A DNA stretch of 64,000 bases from Plicaturopsis crispa FD-325 SS-3 (taxonomy: Eukaryota; Basidiomycota; Agaricomycetes; Amylocorticiales; Amylocorticiaceae): contig KN832569.1 of the NCBI GenBank assembly GCA_000827205.1, positions 260,647 through 324,646 on the forward strand. Reading direction: 5' to 3'. Below the pieces are notes generated by a model, which was not told the origin of the DNA, did no database searches, and worked only from the letters and a program-made list of their open reading frames with translations. Both the position numbers and the translations under genes were made by a program. Of this stretch, positions 11,668 to 22,682 are shown piece after piece (within the stretch, counting starts at the first letter, position 1; every line of letters starts with the position of its first letter).

Positions 11668-13566
11668 GTGAGTGAGGGGAGGGTGTATATATTCACGGTG
11701 TAATTGATGTTGTAGAGGAGAATGGATTGCTGTTCGACATTGCATTATGTACACTGCACGTTGTTGGAATTGTACACAGTGCAATACTGTTGAGAGGATC
11801 CATGTGCACTCCTATACACAGCGGTTGCAAATGAGGTTTCCCTCAGCAGCATTGAGACAGACAAGACTTGTCTCCGATTGCGACCAGATGTGCATGAGCC
11901 GAGGGGAGCGGCCGTGCTGTCGGTTGCTTTTGGCATATAGACTTTTAGGCACATAATAGATGGTCATTCTCACTCTTATCGATCGTGCTGTTAACATTGA
12001 CAAGGCTATGTACAACACACTGGTGGATATGATAAGTATCGCTTTGTGTGCAGACCCTGAGATAGAGCAAAACGCTGCACAATTCACCGATTTTGTAAGT
12101 TGAAGTAGCCGACCGTACGCGGGAAACGTGCCTCGCCTAAAGGATCCAACAATCCGAACGCGAACGGTCGGGGGAAGGTCAACAAGTATTCTGTTTGGAT
12201 TCAACGCTGATGGGAAATCGGATAATAAGTAGGTGATAGGTGCATACTGTATTGTGCACTCGCAGGATTGACCGTGCCGGACCGCACCTGGAGGCTGGGA
12301 GTGACTCTGTACCCGCAGGAAGAACTTCCTGCTCAAGAGCATCGTGTACAATGCTCTCGCACCCGCAGAAGGACGTCGGTGCTCCCGTGCACGGGCTGCC
12401 GCAGTGTCGGCGGAGAAATGGGAAGTCACTGGGCACCGGCGAGCAGATAAACAGCTCTGCCAACGACACGCACCGGTGAGTATACGTTCGAGGAGCCGTA
12501 GAGGAGGACGATAGAGTTGGCCAGTATTTGTAGCGACGTGAAGCCGGCGATATGGGGCTACTATTGATTAGCGGTTTAGACGCACACATTCATTGTTACA
12601 TCCCCGGAACGCTGGATCACGAATCATGTACGAGAGAAGTTAATTGAGAAACGCGAGAAACGGAGCAGGTATGTACTCCGGAGAGGAGAGTACTGGTGGG
12701 AAGGGATCAGGATCAAAGCACCCGCGGGCTTCGTCCGCGAAAACGCGGGGGTCTGGGATTACTTATCTGGGTCTGTAGACTGTGCTGCAATAGTCAAGTA
12801 ATGGTTTGGTGCCACAGGAAAGGGCTGCGACGTCGGGGTAGTTTGAGTAGTGGTTGAGTAGTAGTACGTCCAGGATACTACGAGCGCCTATAGAAGTGTG
12901 CAATGCGATCATCGATGACGGTGCTCAGTGCTCACTGTAGAACGAGATGAGAAACGCGCTTTGTGGTTTTGCACATCAGATAGTGACTAGGTGCACCCTC
13001 GATTCTCGGTGCGTCCGCGTAGATCGCCTGGCCCACCCCGTGGGGAAACCCACGCTGGGAAAGCCCAGACACGCACCCAGACATGTACCTACCAGGTCCT
13101 ACACGCACCAATGGCCATCCAGCAGGAAGTTCGTCCGGTCGGAGTGATATAGGAATCCAGCGGCTGTCCCTGGCAGGGTGAAGACCGCGACTGAACGCGT
13201 TGCCAGTTCCAATAGAATAGACGGGTGAAGGGTCGTGCACTAGACATATCTCCGGAAGGGCCTGGGGCACGAGAGACGGAGACTCGCTCTGCGACGTTTG
13301 TGAGGCAGGGACAGAATTATTATGAGCTTGAAGGAGAGACAACAAAGCGACTGAGCGAGCAGCGGGAAGGTCAAGAGCGATGGAAAGCAAGGGACAGACA
13401 TTGGACGCTAGTCCTGTAGCTATCGCGCCCCCATGCATAGGAAGGTCGGGTTATTATGTAAAGTCCCAAAAGCAGAACACCCCTATCGTACCCGTCAGAC
13501 GCGTCTGCACCATGTCCGTACGCTCGCCTCTCGCTATACCGTGCTCTGTATGCTCTCGATACCCTA
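11668..13566. other. gene-poor region
   Basis: About 1.9 kb without a supported gene. One 168-codon minus-strand open frame (12932-13438) is described separately. The other frames lack family similarity and splice structure. Part of this stretch will be the 3' UTR of the monooxygenase gene. Confidence 0.4.
12932..13438 (-). CDS. unrecognised ORF, 168 codons
   Basis: An uninterrupted ATG-to-stop frame encodes a protein with no recognised domain. Its second half is fairly protein-like (segments such as RDSRWIPISLRPDELPAG and GFPHGVGQAIYAD), but there is no supporting context, intron or homology. It may be a young or decayed gene, or a chance open frame. Confidence 0.22.
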   Translation of the reverse strand: MHGGAIATGLASNVCPLLSIALDLPAARSVALLSLLQAHNNSVPASQTSQSESPSLVPQALPEICLVHDPSPVYSIGTGNAFSRGLHPARDSRWIPISLRPDELPAGWPLVRVGPGRYMSGCVSGLSQRGFPHGVGQAIYADAPRIEGAPSHYLMCKTTKRVSHLVLQ

Positions 13567-13890
13567 ATGGCTCGCCACAAATGGCAGGGCCAACTTGGCA
13601 AGACTACTATACAGCTTATAAGCAAGGCTCAGGCAGCTGACTGGCCTGATGCACTCTATGACTGGCAACTGCATCTCGTGGCTCGGATATTGGACAGTGA
13701 CGACATACTGGCAGTCACCGCTACCGGCGATGGCAAATCAGCCGTATTCGCGTCCCACATACTAGTTCTACAGGAGATGAATCGACATCCGCACTTGTAT
13801 CCCGACCTGCCTTGCCGTGAAATTCCAATTGGCATTGTCATTACGCCGACCAAAGGACTGGCATCAAATCATGCGCGTACTAGACAGTAA
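13567..13890 (+). pseudogene. N-terminal fragment of a RecQ-like helicase
   Basis: About 100 codons match the start of the RecQ-like DEAD/DEAH helicases that are multicopy in Agaricomycetes. A DWQLHLVARILDSDDILAV segment (Q-motif region) precedes a Walker A-like TATGDGKSA, and an IPIGIVITPTKGLASNH stretch corresponds to motif Ia. The similarity then stops. No DEAH box, second RecA domain or zinc-binding region follows in the next kilobase. Walker A normally reads GxGKS/T, and TGDGKS is compatible. The piece sits in a gene-poor stretch and looks like a truncated copy of a repetitive host gene. Confidence 0.6.
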
Positions 13891-14564
13891 CGCATCCAGC
13901 GAGATTGTTCAGGAGTTGACCTTACTTCAGAGGCTGGGAGGAATGTGCTGTGTTGTTGCCAGAGGTTGCGGATTGCAAAGCGGAAAAACGGTTTGCGCCC
14001 GTGCTATATGATCGTTTGTGGGTTAAATTGTCCATCTTTATTCGAAATGCATCGTAGGAGGTACAGTCGCGTAGGATTTGTAGAAAACGCGCAGCAAAGC
14101 CATGTAAAACAGAGAATACAGGCGGTGGGCACAACAGACGCGACGCGCCTAAGTGCGTCCGCATTGGGGAGATTATGTAACAACCCGACCTCCGCATGCC
14201 CGGGGCGCGATAAGTAACAGACTTCAGAATGGAGGTACGACTGTTGTAGTCTGTCTAGGAGAGACTAATTGGACGCCACAATTCCTCGATACTTCAATTT
14301 GCTTCCGGGCGCCACGCGCTAATTGCTCTTGACCATTCTCTCCGGGCGTCCCTGAATGCAAACGGTCCCCAGATTCCTTCCTAACATAGCGTCGTCTTGT
14401 CAGAACTGAGCAACACCCTACTATTCTCTTCCTAGTAATCTACTTACATCACGGCAGCGCCTGCTCCCTTATCGCAATACAGCAGCATATCGGGAACCCA
14501 GGTGCGTCTTTTACGAGACTCTCGAAACGCCCTTTTATACTGACGCAATTCGCTCTTTGCGTTT

Positions 14565-14595
14565 CTCCTCCTCCTCCTCCTCCTCCTCCTCCTCC
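14565..14595 (+). repeat. (TCC)n microsatellite
   Basis: About ten TCC repeats lie directly before the EOS1 start codon (14600), giving a pyrimidine-rich tract in the 5' leader. Pyrimidine tracts near start sites are common in basidiomycete promoters. Confidence 0.8.
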
Positions 14596-14599
14596 CGCA

Positions 14600-16033
14600 A
14601 TGGCGTCTACTAGCGACAGAACGCAGCGCGCGAGGTCGTCCAGCTCGCCCACTCTAGCGCCCTCGCCCCGCGCAGCCACATCCGATACACGCTTCACACC
14701 GCCTCCCCGCACCCGGGCCGACTCCCCTAGCAATAGCCCACCGCCATACTCCGCTGCTGCGCCCACCCCGCGGTCAAATCTAAAGGCCCGCCGCTCCCGC
14801 GCCCGCACGAACTCCGCGAGCTACCGCCCGCAGAGCTTCCTCTTCACCCCCACCCCCATCACCACCACCACCACGGCCGTGTCTCCCCCACTGTACCCCA
14901 AGTCCGCGTCGTCGCCGCACCTGCACTCGCCGCCGCCCGCGTACCCCGCCGCGCTGGGGATGGCCATGGCGACGGAGAGCGAGGACGACGGCGACGGGGC
15001 GATCTACACGCGGAGCCTGCGCGCGCGCCTGTTTGGCGGCGGGGCGTCGCGCTCGCGCGAGAAATTGAAGGGCATCACTACTGCGCCGGGGAAGCAGTGT
15101 GCTGGCGAGACGGAAACGGAGGCGGATGAGCCCGTGAGTGCCTACTTACATGTACATGTCATGCTTATACGGACGGTGGACGTTTGATGTGCGATCATAC
15201 AGCCGCGCCACCTGCCCACCGCCCGCATAATCCCGCCCTCCGCGCCGCTCGTCCCGCCAAACACGCTGCAAGAACGCCTTACGCCGCTGCTGTTTGAATC
15301 TTCGCGCCTTCTATCTGTGGTGCCCGCGGTGTTCGGCACGCTGTACAATATATACCACGTCTACAACCCGCCCATACCCCCATCACCCCATTCCTCCTCC
15401 TCCGCGGCGTGCTCGAGCACCCCGCACCGCATCGACTACCTCGTCTCGGCCCTGTGGGTGCGCCTCTCTTCCCCTCCATCCCCACTGACCCCCTCCCCTC
15501 CTCCCGCCTTGACTAACCCCTCCCCCACCCAGGCAATCCTAACCGGCTACCAATGCCTCGCCCTCACCACGGGCCTCCTCGCGCGCTGGCGCCTCTACTA
15601 CCCGCCCCTCCCCACGCTCATCCGCCTCCTCGCCCTCCAGGCCATCTGCTGGCCCGCTACGCACCTCACGCTGGGGGTGCTGAGGCACGAGGTAAGGCCG
15701 GCGGTGTGCTGGGCGGTGGTGGGGACGACGACGTGTGTGTCGAGGAGCGTGCAGTTGTGGGTGACGAGTAATTTGTGGTGGGAGAGGCGGCCGTCGGAGG
15801 GCGGGAGGCCGTCGGATAGTAGCGGGAAGGGTAGCGGAGGAGGGGCAAAGGGAGAGGGAGGAGGGGAAAGGGAGAGGCGGAGCCGCGGGTGGCGCCGGTG
15901 GGGCGGCGGGAAGTGGGGCGGGCGCCGGTGGGACTGGGGCGAGGTGTGTGCAAAGTGCGCGCTGCCGGCGGGGGTGGTGTATTTCGTGATGGCGTGGGCG
16001 GAGGCGCTGCGCAGGGAGTGGGTGGGCTGTTGA
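14600..16033 (+). CDS. EOS1: EOS1-like N-glycosylation protein
   Basis: Three exons with introns at 15134-15202 and 15458-15532 give about 429 residues. The first 200 residues are low-complexity Ser/Pro/Thr-rich. The conserved part begins at about residue 200 with LLSVVPAVFGTLYNIYHVYN and HRIDYLVSALW. It continues with AILTGYQCLALTTGLLARWR, LPTLIRLLALQAICWPATHLT, CWAVVGTTTCVSRSVQLWVTSN, and ends with YFVMAWAEALRREW. These are the membrane segments of the Eos1 family, ER membrane proteins linked to N-glycosylation and oxidative-stress tolerance. A Gly/Arg/Ser-rich insert interrupts the last part just before the RRWDWGEVCAKC segment. The family call is confident from the conserved motifs. Confidence 0.85.
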
Positions 16034-16246
16034 GTGTTTGGGAGACTGATCCATCTATCTTATTAAACATACAGAGAACGTAGAGTTGGGTGTGCGCGCT
16101 TTTTGCCGCCCAGAAGTTACCGGTGATTGAGTGAGGCAAGACCAAGGCAAGACTAGCACAGAGGGTGTTCCTCTGAGAATAAAAGTGACGCTATTGCTAC
16201 CTATCCTCTACCGTATAATGCCAACCCGATGTTGCCGCCCGAAAGG

Positions 16247-18333
16247 CTACAGCGCACTCGCATGATCGTCCTTATACCCCTTCGCGATCCCGCTCCGCCC
16301 CTGCTCAAGCACGCCAGGCGCGTCTTCCCCAAGTCGCTGCTCCAACCCTTGGTACGTCCGCGCGCGCAGAAATTGGCCTGCCAAGTATCGTCAGTGCGCT
16401 GAGCCCCACAAACGAGGTCCGCAACGTACCTGCGGCGTTGTCCTGTATCTTCGCTATGACACCATCTTGATTTCGGCGGACTAGTGCGGACGTGTTTTCG
16501 TCCGCGGCGCGGCTGGGCGCCTCCTCGCCTGCCAGAAGCGTCCTCAAAAACAGTTCGCAAACCGACCGACCAGAATTCGAGACGCACCTCCATACCGCTT
16601 TGCGTGGCGGTATTTCCCTGTCACCATAGAGAATACGGGCTGGTCGGGATCCTCCTCGTCCGCTTCTCGAGATTCCGGGGTTTCCTCTGCAGACGAAATG
16701 AGACTGAGCCGACGAGAGGAAAGAACACTTGAGGGAGGGAGCATACCAGAGGGCTCCGCGTTAAGCAGCCGTTCAAAGTCGAGGACGTAGCGGCCTGTCC
16801 AGCTTTGCTCGGCTTTCAAAGCTATCTCCAATTCGTACGGCGTGATTATCGGCCTCAGGAAATCCTGCGCGCGCGTCAGACCGTACAGTTCGGCACTTCC
16901 TCTCGTTGGCACACACGCACCTTGGTGTCGATAATGCTGTTCTCGGGGCACGCAACGAGCACGAAACATTCTATCTCCATGAAATTCGCAAGCTTCGCGG
17001 GGTTGAGCTTGCCGACGGTGATGGTGTAGCTCTTCTTGCGCGCTTGGGCGAGGAGGCGGCGTATATGTGTGATGAGGGGCAGGTACGAGGCTGAGGTATC
17101 ATTATTAGACCGCGGCTGGATGGGAGGGGACAGGGACATACCGACGCCTAGCGTCCCGACGAGGATTCCGAAAACGTCGGCGTCCCTCGATTTCTGCACC
17201 ACGGCATATCGACGCATCAAAAGTCTATTCGTGCGGCCTGATTCTAGGCGACCGGTGTTGGTGCAGGGATCGAACGAGTAGACCTGGACGTGCGCAGAGA
17301 TGAGGGCTGGTACAACGTGCGGGTATAAGACAGCGTACGATTGAAGCGTTGTGGGCCATTAGAAGATTAGTGAGGCCAAGGCTTTCTCCGCCCACGTATA
17401 GAATTACAGGGTCCTCCGTAACGACGTCCTCAGCGTTAGAATCTGGATGGTTTACGGTCCGTTCCGTGCCCGCTGCCGTCGGTGGTGTCGTAGAAGTGGG
17501 GATGGGTGCATACAGGACTGGAATACGCAGCGCGTGACGGAGTTTCCGGACGATCTCGTCTGTTGGGGACAACAGGATGAGTTCAAGCGGGGAGGGTTGC
17601 ATGTATATGCTACTTGCCCGCTTGCCGAGTGTAAGCAACATCATGCCTAAGCAAGACAGATGTTGCGGCGGCGGTACCCTCTGCGGACACTTTTGAAGCT
17701 AATGTTGAGTCGATGAGAGAAGAAACGCAGGCGTCTACGTTGAGATGCTTGATTCCAAATACATAGATTACAGGCAACCGAGAGGTTCTGAAGACACGGC
17801 ACGGTGTTAGCACGCACAGCAGGCATTGCACTCAATTGGTGGCTTACTGGCTCATGCATGCGTGTCCATAGTGGACAAGAGCATCCGCATCGACATGCTG
17901 GGCAGCGACTTCATCTACGCAGCAGCTTCACAATTTCTGGGTCAGACGAGCGCTCCACCGATAATGAGCAGACGCGTACCTCCCGTATGATGTATCCGCA
18001 AGTACATATAGCTCCTGCCCCTTCTCGATCTTCGACTTCAATAGCCGGTATATAGGCACGGAGTCGTGAAGCAGCTCGTCCGGAAATTGCAGCGCGATCT
18101 ACAGGGACTCTTAGATCAAGTCAAACTAGCACTCGCACGAGCGTGTTCGGGCTGGTACTCACTCTCTTATAGCCACGCCTCGCGATCTCCTCGGCGGTTC
18201 TGTTGATCTCGTAGTAATCCTCGAATTCATCGGGTGAGGAGAGAGGGTTCGGTGTTTCGTCGACGTTGACGTCGATCGTCCGGGTTATGGCGTCCTCTCC
18301 TGAAGCGGAGATTGTCGTGGGGTCTGCACTCAT
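16247..18333 (-). CDS. DPH2: diphthamide biosynthesis protein 2
   Basis: About eleven exons reconstruct a continuous Dph2. Landmarks in order are FEDYYEINRTAEEIARRGYKR, IALQFPDELLHDS, LADTSYGSCCVDEVAAQHV, DALVHYGHACMSQTSRLPV, LRHDVAYTRQ, ILYVGGESLGLTNLL, RLESGRTNRLLMRRYAVVQ, DADVFGILVGTLG, FVLVACPENSIID, FLRPIITPYELEIA, and a C-terminal GRSGIAKGYKDDHASAL. Dph2 works with Dph1 and [4Fe-4S] chemistry in the first step of making diphthamide on elongation factor 2. The ATG at 18333 is preferred; an in-frame ATG four codons upstream is possible. One intron (17560-17627) is GC-AG with a GCAAGT donor. An acidic insert (about 16590-16700) precedes the tail. Confidence 0.92.
17560..17627 (-). other. 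GC-AG intron in DPH2
   Basis: The donor reads G|GCAAGTAGC and the acceptor CCCCAACAG. Splicing here joins the RHDVAYTRQA frame to DEIVRKLRHALRIP in phase. No GT donor in the vicinity gives an open, family-consistent product. Confidence 0.75.
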
Positions 18334-18665
18334 TGTAGCACGCAAAATATAGGACAGCGGTAGAAGTTTGGGGCATGAAAAGGCATGGGACTAAAGCTGA
18401 AGAGAGAACCGCGCTGGCCGGCGGGTGTGTCCAATAACTTTTTGGATGGCAAGCAAGATGGCAAGGCAAAAACTTAGATTCAAGATCTAAGATCTAAGCG
18501 GTCCTGTTCGCATTGACCTTCCTGTTGAAATAGACAGTCAATGGCGTCGGTCTGTAGCAGGATTAAGCGAGTGTCATTATCGTGTCCATATATATAACAG
18601 CCCTCGAAAAAACGCAGAAACGCAGGGGAAATTATATCAAGTTAAAAAAATGGTATATCTCTCGT
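18334..18665. other. intergenic, no gene seen
   Basis: This separates the DPH2 start codon from the 3' end of the next minus-strand gene. It should contain the DPH2 promoter. Nothing further was recognised. Confidence 0.4.
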
Positions 18666-21600
18666 TCACAAGCACCACCCAATCGCGCTCCCTATATCCC
18701 TAACCCCCCTCTTCTCCGATAACTCTAGCGCAAACGCTAAGCACTCGCGCTCGCGCTCTCTTCGCCCCTGCAGTTTGTACGCTTTTGCGAGCAAATACCA
18801 TGCTTCCGGGACATCCCACCCCGTGCCGCGGGTGAGGCTCTCGAGCATCCCCGCTGCGAGATCGATATTGCCCGGATCGATTGCATCGGCGACTGCCTCA
18901 GAGTTTGTCGGATTCACTTGATGAAGTATTGGGTGAGCTGTCTTCTGCTGGTCCTTGGAGTCGCTCGGCGCGTCCACAGGGTTTGAACGGGGAAGCTTCG
19001 AGGACGAGAGGTAGAGTCGGCAAAGGTGTACGATAGCTGGAACGTCATCAAATGATATGAAGAGTGCCTTTTGGAAAGCCTCCAATGCGTGCCGATCATG
19101 GCCGTGCGCCATGTGGTACAGACCAAGCTAAGAGACCCGCATAGTCTAGTCAGTGAGCGACCTGTTATCATAAGCGCCCTTGTACTTACCTGGACCCAAA
19201 CCGCAGGGTTATCGGGATCCTGAACCTCCGCTTCTTGGATGGATCCTCTAGCCTGCTCAACTTTCCCCAATCTCCGGAAGGTTGCAGCAGACATGAGCCA
19301 CAAGTCGCTTTGTAGCCTCTGCTCCTTCGCTAACCGGTGACCCGATTTGGTGCCCGGCACCACCGTAGAAATTGACGGTGGCGGTGGCGGCGGCGACTCT
19401 GATGGAGGGAGGTCGCCACGGTTCCGCATAATAGACCCGAGGCCGACGCGACGCGAATGTATGGAGGATGCCTGGTAGTGCGAGTGCTGATACTCGGAAT
19501 GGAAGTCTGAACACCAGCATTAGTGCGCGTATACGGGCAAAAAAGGTAAGTAGAAATGTACATACCCGGTGCAGAGGTCGTCCGCCGCAGCTGCATACTC
19601 CCGGTGCGCGAGACGCCATGACCAATCTTCCGCGAGATAGTCGTGATCCTAGCCTGCTCCTTATGCACACGGTTCTTGAGCATCTGCTGCACCTTTTTGC
19701 CAGTCGAGGTGTCGCGGTCCATGGAGTCAGACCGCTTCTCGCGATAGTTGGCGTACGATTTCGGCTGGCCTGCCTCGTCGAGGGAAACACGACCATTATG
19801 CGCGGGGATTGCTGGCGTTGCCGGAGTGATAGTGAGGGCTGGTGGCTTCTGCTTCGAAGCGGCACTAGGGTCTACGTGATCAGGCCGTTTAGCGGGAGCC
19901 TCTTCTGACTTGTGTGCCACGTCCGAGGTTGTCCTCAAATCAGCAGATGCCCGCCTGCTGTCCGCTTTCGAGCTTTCTGCATACGCTGTCTCTTTAGTAT
20001 GGATCGATGGCAGGCTTGGGACCCACTCACGCTTGTCACTGGCAGCACCGCGTTTCTCGGCTACCCACCGGAATACCTCTACCCAGTAATCTTCCGCGAT
20101 CTCGGCCCCTTCAATGTACTCGCACAGAGTAGTCTGCGACATCCGTAGTTGCAGGGCCTGCTCGAATAACTCGCGACGCGATGGTGGCGGATGGTCGAAT
20201 ATGGGTTGCAGGAGGTTTGTAGCAGGGGGTATTCGGAGGGTCTCTGGATCGAGTAGGTACTGCATCCGAGAGGTAGGAGGACCTTCCTGGGTAGATTGTG
20301 AGCTTTCATCTGCGTGCCCGTTGGCTTTGACGGCCTCTTCGCTGAAGTCTCTCTCAATCACGCGTCCATCGCCATTGGGGGTGGCGGTCCGCGACTCCTC
20401 GTCTTCGTCTGCGATGAGACTACCCTCCCCTACGGTTGTGCCGTGCTCAAAGACACCTTTCGCCTGCTTCCACTGCTCCGTAGCTGACAGCAATAAACCC
20501 AGTAGGTGCCAGTAACGGATTTCGTCCGGAGCTCCTTCCACAGCAGAGGTAGCCTTTTCGATCGCGTCGCCAAGGTTTTGGAATGGACCGGGCCTCGAGA
20601 GTGCAAGCGCGAGGTGATAATAGCTTGACGGGGTCGCAAATGTTTGTGTAGAATTCACAAACATGCGATGTGCATGTGCGAGGCGACTGGGCCGTGACCG
20701 TGGATCCTGTTCTATTGGTACCAGAAAATAAGACGATGCAAGTAAGGAGAAGAGAAAGTGTTTACCCTTGTGCGCCATGACAAGACTCCAGATCCCTTCA
20801 GCAAGATCGACACTGGCGGCCAGCTCCTTGTCCTCCTCGGGCAATCGCGTCCGTGCCTTCTCGATCAAAAGGCCTGCCTCCCTAGCCTCTTCGATCCCGT
20901 TCAGCGACACGCCTGTTGAAGCTATTCGGCACAGCATCCGCGCGCCCTGCACAAGGGTCTCTACCCAGTGTTTGTCCGTGTCTGCATCGACGCCGACGCC
21001 CGCTCCGCCTGCCTCGTGCGCTTTTCCGACAACCTGCACATAAAGCCTCAATGTGCGTTTTGCAAGCTCGGTGTCACCCGAAACATAGAATAAGCGTGTC
21101 ATGTGCCGGTATATGCGGTACGAGTTGAATGTTAGTCGAGTAGCCCACCATAGTATCTACGATCGATGTCAGAAAATGCCAGGTGTGCTGGATGGATAGC
21201 GCTCACGTCGATGACCCACCCAGCGTGGTCTCCAATTGCACCGCTCGCCTCCCAGACGGCCACGCAGAGGTCCACAAATTCTTCAACGGGGATATTTCGC
21301 TCGCCGGCCGTTGGGAAATGCGTGCTGTTGCTCAAAATTGCACGGTACTCGTTCACCACGGAACGCGCGGTGCTTAGCCAAGCCGGGGGTTTTCCAAGTT
21401 CAGAAGGCTTTACGGACGCAGGCGGGGAGCGGAGAACGTGGGCGCGGACGTGGATAACATTGATGGTCGAACGGTGGCCGGATCTAAACGTTGGTGGCCA
21501 GTGTGCAGAGCATGACCGGTAATGCGAGAGTATCGTCCACAGTGTATCCTCTCCCATGTGTTTCGAGGTACATTTCCGCGCCGCCAGAATGACAGCGCGC

Positions 21601-22656
21601 CACAAGAGTCGCTCCACCCAGCGCCAGAGCTCACGAAAGCGCGTAAAGGACGTGAATTCCAGCTTTCCGGAACCTGACGTCGGCGCCGCGGCAGCCGGTA
21701 TCTCAGACTCGATAAGTGAGAGGATGGGCACGACCGACAGGTATGTCTGGAGAGCGATATCCAAATCCTCCGGCGACATCTTTTCCTGCGACATCCCTGC
21801 AAAGTCCAGTCAAATCCGCACGGTTCTGACGCGTAGAATCATCATACCTTTCAAGCATATTCCTCGGACAGTCTCGGTGGTCCCCCAAGCCTTTCCATCC
21901 TTGACATCGGCCATCGAGGCTGTCGATTCGGCGGACATGAAACTGCCTGTCCGGATCGAAGAAGACGTGTCAGTCCCGTCATTGGGCACCTGAAGCGTTG
22001 AAGTAGTCGAACGCGTTGTCCCCGCATTTGCTGCGGTTATATTGGTCCACAGATTCAGAATATCAGGCACATGAGACAGATGGTACAGGCATTCGGAGGG
22101 ACGACCTAGGGCGTAGGCGTAGTATGCCAACACCAGCTTCAAAGACTACGAGCACATGTAAAGTGAGTAAAGGTTAATGAGCGGCAAGGGCGATTAGGAA
22201 ACGCACGTCGAGATTGGAAGGCTCCAGCTTCATCAAGATGTCATAACTGGCCATGGCCTCTGGAACCCGTTCTTCGAGCAACATACTCTCGACGCCGAGC
22301 ATGACAGAGCCATAGGATGCCTTCTCGTTCTCTGCCTCGTCGTCTTCGCCCGAGTTGACGCCCAGGAGTAGTGCGAGCGCATGCGTTTGGGACGCAACTT
22401 CTACGACATCTGCGTAGCCCTTGCAGTGCTTGTTAAACTTGCGAAAAAGTTCTGACCAGGACAAGGGTGCGCCATTCGGGGTTTTAGCTGGGAATGAAGA
22501 GGTCCAGTGGCCTGCGGTGAGCGCTATCCTGAGTTGCGACCAGTAGTGTCTGTCTTTCGGTATGGACATTTCCAAGAGGTGGCCACTGATTTCGCGTAAA
22601 GTGCGCGTCCCACGAGACTCGAGCGCACGATCATGATCTTGGACCGGGACTGCCAT
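18666..22656 (-). CDS. TPR protein of the YPP1/TTC7 type
   Basis: A long multi-exon gene runs from the ATG at 22654-22656 (MAVPVQDHDR) to TGA at 18666. The N-terminal half contains helical repeats: a YADVVEVASQTHALALLL region, ALGRPSECLYHLSHVP, and a conserved RFRELWRWVERLLWRAVIL segment. The middle is low-complexity and charged, with phosphosite-like serines. The C-terminal third has recognisable TPRs, including DLWLMSAATFRRLGKVEQA, VWVQLGLYHMAHGHDRHALE and AWYLLAKAYKLQGR. This architecture matches fungal YPP1 and animal TTC7, which scaffold PI4-kinase with EFR3 at the plasma membrane. It is a divergent partner of the next gene, with start codons 26 bp apart. The exact role is inferred from architecture. 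Confidence 0.72.
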
Positions 22657-22682
22657 CCTGGCCCGACCAATTTGCTTCAATC
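22657..22682. promoter_or_regulatory. 26 bp gap between divergent start codons
   Basis: Only 26 bases lie between the minus-strand ATG (22656) and the plus-strand ATG (22683). The two transcripts must either have very short leaders or start inside each other's coding regions. Confidence 0.6.

Noticed and set aside
13567-14220. Full helicase gene or Helitron at the RecQ-like fragment
   Set aside because: Only motifs Q to Ia are present; there is no Rep domain, no DEAH motif and no visible element ends.
15539-16145. Long proline-rich minus-strand frames opposite EOS1
   Set aside because: They are low-complexity shadows of the Gly/Arg-rich coding exon on the plus strand.
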